NCBI GenBank assembly: GCA_964398655.1
Contig: CAYNNG010000021.1
Location: 1 to 34,295, forward strand
Source: SFFI01 sp964398655
Lineage (GTDB): Bacteria > Bacillota > Clostridia > Saccharofermentanales > DTU023
Reading direction: 5' to 3'
DNA length: 34,295 bases
The position numbers and the translations under genes were made by a program. The notes beneath the pieces were generated by a model. It saw only the letters and a list, made by a program, of their open reading frames with translations, made no database searches and was not told where the DNA came from. Positions 30,313-34,295 of this stretch are shown piece by piece. How positions within the stretch are numbered: the first letter of the stretch is position 1; each line of letters begins with the position of its first letter.

Positions 30313-31659
30313 CTATAGGCTAACGGCAGTTAGGCTGTAAGTATCAGCATCTACAATCTTACAATTCCGCACCTGGCCTGGGGCAAGGTCAGGATCTTGG
30401 GCTAAAACCAGGATTTCCGGATCGATATCTGGGGCCTCTGCATAAGAACGGCCTACAAAATAGGGGCTATCTTCCAGAACGCCCTCAATCATAACCTGGC
30501 AGACCTCTCCCAAACGCGCATGATTCGCAGCCAGACTGATCTTTGCCTGTTTGGCCATAAGTTCATCATAGCGGGCCTGTGCCGTATCTGCTGGTACGCG
30601 GTCTGGTAAGCGGGCAGCCAGGGTGCCTTCTTCCGGCGAAAAAATGAAGCAGCCCAGGCGGTCAAAGCGTATTTCTTGGATAAAGTTTAGCAGTTCCTGA
30701 AAGTCCTCGGCATTTTCCCCAGGGAAGCCTACCATTACCGTGGACCGCAAGATCAAGTTCGGAATACGAGTCCGCAGCTTCTGGATGAGGGTACGAATAT
30801 CTTCTTGAGTTTCACGCCTGCGCATAGCTTTAAGGATCTTATTCGAGGCATGCTGAATAGGTAAATCAATATATGGTAAAATTTTTTCTTCGCTGGCAAT
30901 AAGGTCAATCAACTCTTCCGAGAAAGCGTCACCGTAAACATACATGAGGCGCAGGGGGACCATGCCTCTTACTTCCAATAGCGCTTTCAATAATTCCACC
31001 AAAGAGTTTTTGCCATAAAGATCAGACCCGTAGCGCGTGGTGTCTTGAGCAACTAAGATGAGTTCTTTATAACCCAGATCGACGTAGTACTCCGCTTCGC
31101 GGACCAAATCCTCAATTGGCCGAGATTTCTGCCCTCCGCGAATGGAGGGTATGGCACAGAAAGCGCAGGCATTGGAGCAACCCTCCGCGATTTTAAGGTA
31201 GGCATAGGACCTTCCCGGAACAGGAGGATGCAAATCTTGCAAATGGGCTAAGGAACCTCGTCCTTCCGGAATGTGCTTGACATAAGTACCTTCAGCTAAA
31301 CGCTTGCAGGTAGGAACTATTTCTTGATATTCCGCCGTTCCTAAACAAGCATCAACTTCCGGCAGTTCGCCGTAAATATCTTTGCCAAAACGTTGAGAAA
31401 GGCAGCCCGTAACCACTAAATACGCCTCTTTACCCTGTTCTTGCCTGGCTGCCTTAGCTTCTGCTAGATCTAGTATGGCGCTGATCGCTTCTTCTTGCGC
31501 AGAGCTAATAAAGCCGCAGGTATTCACTAGGAGGAATTCTGCTTCTAAGGGATCTGCGACCGCCTTGTATCCAGCTTTCTTTAGCAGAGCGGACATAGCT
31601 TCCGCGTCCACCTCGTTTTTGGGGCAACCCAAGGATAGTAGATAAAAATTATCAGGCAT
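30313..31659 (-). CDS. rimO: Ribosomal protein S12 methylthiotransferase RimO
   Basis: A radical-SAM enzyme that methylthiolates an aspartate of protein S12. The N-terminal domain binds a second cluster through Cys12, Cys48 and Cys86 (GCPKNEVD, NTCGF, GCLSQR). The radical-SAM triad CSNACAFC is at 161-168, with AIPSIRGGQKSRP after it. The last 60-70 residues are a TRAM domain. SLGCPKN at the N-terminus supports RimO over the tRNA enzyme MiaB. The ATG overlaps the recX end by 8 bp, with AAGGAAG inside recX as the binding site. Confidence 0.95.
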   Translation of the reverse strand: MPDNFYLLSLGCPKNEVDAEAMSALLKKAGYKAVADPLEAEFLLVNTCGFISSAQEEAISAILDLAEAKAARQEQGKEAYLVVTGCLSQRFGKDIYGELPEVDACLGTAEYQEIVPTCKRLAEGTYVKHIPEGRGSLAHLQDLHPPVPGRSYAYLKIAEGCSNACAFCAIPSIRGGQKSRPIEDLVREAEYYVDLGYKELILVAQDTTRYGSDLYGKNSLVELLKALLEVRGMVPLRLMYVYGDAFSEELIDLIASEEKILPYIDLPIQHASNKILKAMRRRETQEDIRTLIQKLRTRIPNLILRSTVMVGFPGENAEDFQELLNFIQEIRFDRLGCFIFSPEEGTLAARLPDRVPADTAQARYDELMAKQAKISLAANHARLGEVCQVMIEGVLEDSPYFVGRSYAEAPDIDPEILVLAQDPDLAPGQVRNCKIVDADTYSLTAVSL

Positions 31660-32314
31660 GTGCTTCCTTTAACCGCCTTATACTTGTTTTAATTTGACCA
31701 TAATTATAGCCCCTAGTCTGCAGCCGACGCATAAGGCGGGCTTCCTTAGCTCCACCATCCAACTCTGCCTCATATCCTTCCAAGATCTCTTGCAAGGAAA
31801 CTTCATCACTGGGAAGCTGGTCTAGGTAGGTTTCTGCTACACGGCGCTCAACTCCTTGCTGGGTGAACAGAGACAGCATATAGGAGCGAGACTTAGCTTT
31901 TTTGCCTTGATGGCGCCGAGCTATCTTAGCACAGGCCTTTTCATCATTAATGTAGCCCAGGACTATGAGATCCTGGACTACTTCACTGGCCAAGCTTGGA
32001 GCGTAGCCCTTCTGGACTAGGCTATCTCGCACCTTGCCCGAAGACTTACCCTTATCCAGCCCAATATAGCGTACAGCTGATTCCCGCGCTTTGCTATACA
32101 AGGCCTTTTCTGCGGCCTCCTCGCGAGTTTCGGGAACTGGAGCAGACTGCGTTTGGGGCGTTCCTTCCTGGGAGGGAGGAGACTGGCCCTGACCTGGCTT
32201 TGAGCTTTGGTACTGGTCTACAATACTGCGGGCCGCAGCGAGTCGGTCAAGATGTTTCTGGTCTTCAATCTTTGTTTCTGCCTCAACTAGGGGTTTTACT
32301 GGATGACTGTCCAT
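31652..32314 (-). CDS. recX: RecA regulator RecX
   Basis: RecX binds RecA filaments and limits or modulates recombination. The helical RecX repeats run from about residue 75 to 220 (AVRYIGLDKGKSSGKVRDSL, LGYINDEKACAKIARR, RRLQTRGYNYGQIKTSIRRL). Residues 1-70 are a Pro/Gln/Ser-rich, probably disordered extension not needed by the fold. The ATG overlaps the recA stop (TAATG), and its own 3' end overlaps rimO by 8 bp. So recA, recX and rimO are translationally linked. Confidence 0.9.
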   Translation of the reverse strand: MDSHPVKPLVEAETKIEDQKHLDRLAAARSIVDQYQSSKPGQGQSPPSQEGTPQTQSAPVPETREEAAEKALYSKARESAVRYIGLDKGKSSGKVRDSLVQKGYAPSLASEVVQDLIVLGYINDEKACAKIARRHQGKKAKSRSYMLSLFTQQGVERRVAETYLDQLPSDEVSLQEILEGYEAELDGGAKEARLMRRLQTRGYNYGQIKTSIRRLKEAHA

Positions 32315-33468
32315 TAAATATCCAGGTTGAGCAGTTCATCCACGTCATCTACAGACTTAGATTTGCTTGCAGACTTGCTGTCAGCCTCTGGTGAACTAGC
32401 CTCAGGCTCCGCCTCTGGGTCCTCTGCGTTTTCTTCCGGCATATAGTAATCCAAAATTTGTTGGCGGATTTCTTCGGCAATCTCCGGTTTTTCTTCCAGC
32501 CAAGCGCGGGCATTATCACGGCCTTGAGCCATACGCTCGCCCTTGTAGGAATACCAGGAGCCAGATTTTTCGATGATATCGAGGTCAGCCCCCATATCAA
32601 GGATAGAAGATTCATCTGAAATGCCCTTACCGTAAAGGATATCAAATTCTGCTTCTGTAAAGGGAGGTGCGACTTTGTTCTTCACGACCCGGACCCGCGT
32701 GCGAGATCCGATAGATTCGTTGCCGTCCTTAAGGGTCTCGATACGCCGGACATCCAGACGCACGGAAGAGTAGAATTTCAAGGCTCTGCCGCCAGTAGTA
32801 GTCTCGGGGTTGCCAAACATGATGCCGATCTTCTCACGCAATTGGTTAATAAAGATTACCGCGGTCTCAGACTTGCCTAGTACCGCTGCGAGCTTGCGGA
32901 GGGCTTGAGACATTAACCTTGCCTGCTGGCCAGGCAAGGAATCGCCCATCTCCCCGTCAATCTCTGCCTTCGGCACCAAGGCCGCAACGGAGTCTACAAC
33001 AATTAGGTCTACAGCCCCGGACCTGGCTAAAGCTTCCGTAATTTCCAAGGCCTGTTCTCCGTTATCTGGCTGGGAGACAATGAGATTATCTAGGTCAACC
33101 CCAATACGTTCCGCATAGGTGGGGTCAAGGGCATGCTCAGCATCAATGAAAGCAGCTATGCCGCCTTCTTTTTGGGCTTCTGCAATCACGTGCAGAGCCA
33201 GCGTAGTTTTACCAGATGATTCTGGGCCATAAATTTCTGTGACTCGGCCCCGTGGAATACCCCCAATACCCAAAGCCACATCCAGAGACAGGGCCCCGGT
33301 GGAAATAGCGGCAATCCGCTCCCGGTGCTCATCCCCCAAAATTTGGATGGCACCTTTGCCGAATTGTTTTTCTATTTGATTTAAGGCAAGATCCAGGGCC
33401 GCTTTTCTAGCTTCGGAGCTAACAGGTTCTACTTGTTGGGAGGATTTTCCCCCGCGTTTCTTAGCCAT
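32314..33468 (-). CDS. recA: Recombinase RecA
   Basis: RecA forms ATP-dependent filaments on single-stranded DNA for strand exchange and SOS induction. Walker A is GPESSGKTT (81-89), Walker B LIVVDSVAALVP; the L2/DNA-binding region GNPETTTGGRALKFYSSVR is intact. The last 35-40 residues are an acidic Ser/Glu/Asp-rich tail longer than usual, ending DELLNLDI. GAGAGGA lies 6 nt before the ATG. A near-consensus promoter precedes it. cinA lies directly upstream, the common cinA-recA arrangement. Confidence 0.98.
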   Translation of the reverse strand: MAKKRGGKSSQQVEPVSSEARKAALDLALNQIEKQFGKGAIQILGDEHRERIAAISTGALSLDVALGIGGIPRGRVTEIYGPESSGKTTLALHVIAEAQKEGGIAAFIDAEHALDPTYAERIGVDLDNLIVSQPDNGEQALEITEALARSGAVDLIVVDSVAALVPKAEIDGEMGDSLPGQQARLMSQALRKLAAVLGKSETAVIFINQLREKIGIMFGNPETTTGGRALKFYSSVRLDVRRIETLKDGNESIGSRTRVRVVKNKVAPPFTEAEFDILYGKGISDESSILDMGADLDIIEKSGSWYSYKGERMAQGRDNARAWLEEKPEIAEEIRQQILDYYMPEENAEDPEAEPEASSPEADSKSASKSKSVDDVDELLNLDI

Positions 33469-33500
33469 ATAAGATCCTCTCTTTCGTTCAAGACACTAAA

Positions 33501-33529
33501 ATTATAGTCAAGGCTTCGTACGAGTGCAA
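33501..33529 (-). promoter_or_regulatory. Promoter of recA
   Basis: On the minus strand TTGCAC (33524-33529) is exactly 17 nt from a perfect TATAAT (33501-33506). The -10 ends about 30 bp before the recA start. It is the best-looking promoter in the window. Confidence 0.72.
33516..33523. promoter_or_regulatory. TCGTACGA palindrome in the recA promoter, candidate operator
   Basis: A perfect 8-bp palindrome sits in the spacer and touches the -35 box. The classical Bacillota LexA box (GAAC-N4-GTTC) is absent from the recA upstream region. Whether this palindrome binds LexA or another factor is unknown. Confidence 0.35.
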
Positions 33530-33581
33530 GGACTTTCATGCGACAAAGCTCGACATTCACTGCCTATTTCACTTAAACAGA

Positions 33582-34085
33582 CTACCCAATAGCCTCTAAG
33601 GACTTTAAAGCCATGCATAAGGCTTCTTGACATGCTGCGGCCTGCACCTGGATACGGTTTCCGGGAAAGTGCTTGGTCCAGCTACAAAGCTGCTCTCTAT
33701 AGATAAGGCCAAAACATACGATCCCCACAGCTAGGTGCTCGGTTCCTCCGCCAGGTCCTGCGAGTCCCGTAACCGATAAAGCTAAATCCGGGTTTAAACG
33801 AGATTTGAGGCCCTGAGCCATCTCTTGCGCCACCTCTTCGCTTACCACTCCGTAGTCTTCTATAGTTTGCCTAGAGACACCCAGTAAGCTTTGTTTAACT
33901 TCAACCGTATAGGTAACCAGTCCTCCCAAGAGGGCCTGTGACGCGCCTGGTATCCGGCCCAAAGTCGCCACAATCAGTCCTGCAGTACACGATTCCGCCG
34001 TAGCCAAACTTTCTCCACGCTGGCTAAGTAGAGAGAGGACCTGGCGAGCCAGGTCCTCCGTTTTATCTGAAATTTGCTCTGACAT
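33582..34085 (-). CDS. pncC: CinA C-terminal-type nicotinamide-nucleotide amidase
   Basis: The product corresponds to the stand-alone C-terminal domain of CinA, which deamidates NMN in pyridine nucleotide salvage. Family motifs are ATAESCTAGLI, GGLVTYTVEVKQSLLGV and SVTGLAGPGGGTEH. It lacks the N-terminal MoCF-like CinA domain. I chose ATG 34085, which gives 167 residues and starts 7 bp after the folD stop; the longer open frame to 34229 overlaps folD and begins with non-homologous residues. No strong ribosome binding site is visible, so coupling to folD is likely. It precedes recA by 113 bp. Confidence 0.9.
   Translation of the reverse strand: MSEQISDKTEDLARQVLSLLSQRGESLATAESCTAGLIVATLGRIPGASQALLGGLVTYTVEVKQSLLGVSRQTIEDYGVVSEEVAQEMAQGLKSRLNPDLALSVTGLAGPGGGTEHLAVGIVCFGLIYREQLCSWTKHFPGNRIQVQAAACQEALCMALKSLEAIG
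34035..34058. repeat. Perfect palindrome inside the 5' end of the cinA-type gene
   Basis: GAGGACCTGG (34035-34044) and CCAGGTCCTC (34049-34058) form a 10-bp stem around CGAG, about 9 codons after the start, encoding EDLARQVL. It could fold in the mRNA and affect translation, or be chance from codon choice. Confidence 0.5.
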
Positions 34086-34092
34086 GGGCAAA

Positions 34093-34295
34093 TTACTGGA
34101 TTGCATGCTCTTTGTAGGCAGCCAGGGTAGCCTGCAGCAAAACTGCGTTTGTAACCGTACCAACTCCGCCCGGTACGGGTGTAAGGGCTTTGACCTTTCC
34201 TTCGACTTCGTCGAAGTCCACGTCGCCACAGAGTTTGCCGTTTTCGTCTAAATTGATCGCTACATCAATAATAATCTGGTCGGGGTTAGTGTAGC
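34093..34295 (-). CDS. folD: FolD, 3' end (partial at window edge)
   Basis: The last 66 codons of the bifunctional methylenetetrahydrofolate dehydrogenase/cyclohydrolase run off the right edge (frame begins at 34293). Recognisable C-terminal text is NPDQIIIDVAIN, GKLCGDVDFDEVEGK and ALTPVPGGVGTVTNAVLL, the last being the conserved NADP-site PGGVG segment. The stop TAA is at 34093-34095. It is co-oriented with the cinA-type gene and almost touches it. Confidence 0.92.
   Translation of the reverse strand, partial: YTNPDQIIIDVAINLDENGKLCGDVDFDEVEGKVKALTPVPGGVGTVTNAVLLQATLAAYKEHAIQ

Noticed and set aside
33582..34229. Longer CinA-type protein starting at 34229
   Set aside because: The extra residues overlap the well-conserved end of folD in another frame and look like a translated shadow; homology begins after ATG 34085.

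Overview
The window is a nearly uninterrupted stretch of bacterial chromosome, most likely from a Bacillota (Firmicutes), probably a clostridial lineage. The evidence is the gene order, the AGGAGG-type ribosome binding sites with frequent GTG and TTG starts, a rhodanese-less ThiI, an archaeal/fungal-type aspartate-semialdehyde dehydrogenase, and an ISC-like NifS/NifU pair. No rRNA or tRNA gene, CRISPR array, insertion sequence or prophage is recognisable. It comes from a draft assembly: a 100-N gap lies at 1218-1317.

Left end (1-4.5 kb). A partial unknown ORF is followed by a plus-strand gene for a 288-residue, Lys/Pro/Gln/Ala-rich, probably disordered protein with one membrane segment near its C-terminus. 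Its stop codon begins a 55-bp sequence that recurs exactly on the far side of the gap, followed by several hairpins. Next come a MarR regulator, asd (minus) and a divergent XerC/D-type tyrosine recombinase (plus).

4.6-15 kb, all minus strand. The nifS-nifU-M18 aminopeptidase group ends at a strong intrinsic terminator. glyA-rarA follows, then thiI, an OsmC-like gene with its own promoter, a second NifS-type desulfurase that is the likely sulfur donor for ThiI, and a GntR/UTRA regulator with a candidate operator.

15-34 kb. This is the conserved translation, secretion and chromosome block known from Bacillus subtilis and relatives: acpP-rnc-smc-ftsY, then ylxM-ffh-rpsP-khpA-rimM-trmD-rplS-rbgA-rnhB, all minus strand. 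Two things differ from that order. A 967-residue M16C zinc peptidase gene on the opposite strand separates ftsY from ylxM, and RNase HII is fused to a YraN-type nuclease domain. Upstream of acpP lies folD(partial)-cinA-recA-recX-rimO-pgsA, with a very good recA promoter and tightly overlapping recA/recX/rimO genes.

The gene content is mostly core: recombination and repair (recA, recX, rarA, xerC, cinA), protein targeting (ffh, ftsY), ribosome maturation (rimM, trmD, rbgA, rimO, khpA) and sulfur/Fe-S chemistry (two desulfurases, scaffold, ThiI, OsmC). I found no convincing new multi-gene defence or mobile system. The strongest leads are the RnhB-YraN fusion, the M16C gene inserted in the superoperon, the nifS-osmC-thiI sulfur cluster, and the repeat-flanked gap beside the disordered membrane protein.
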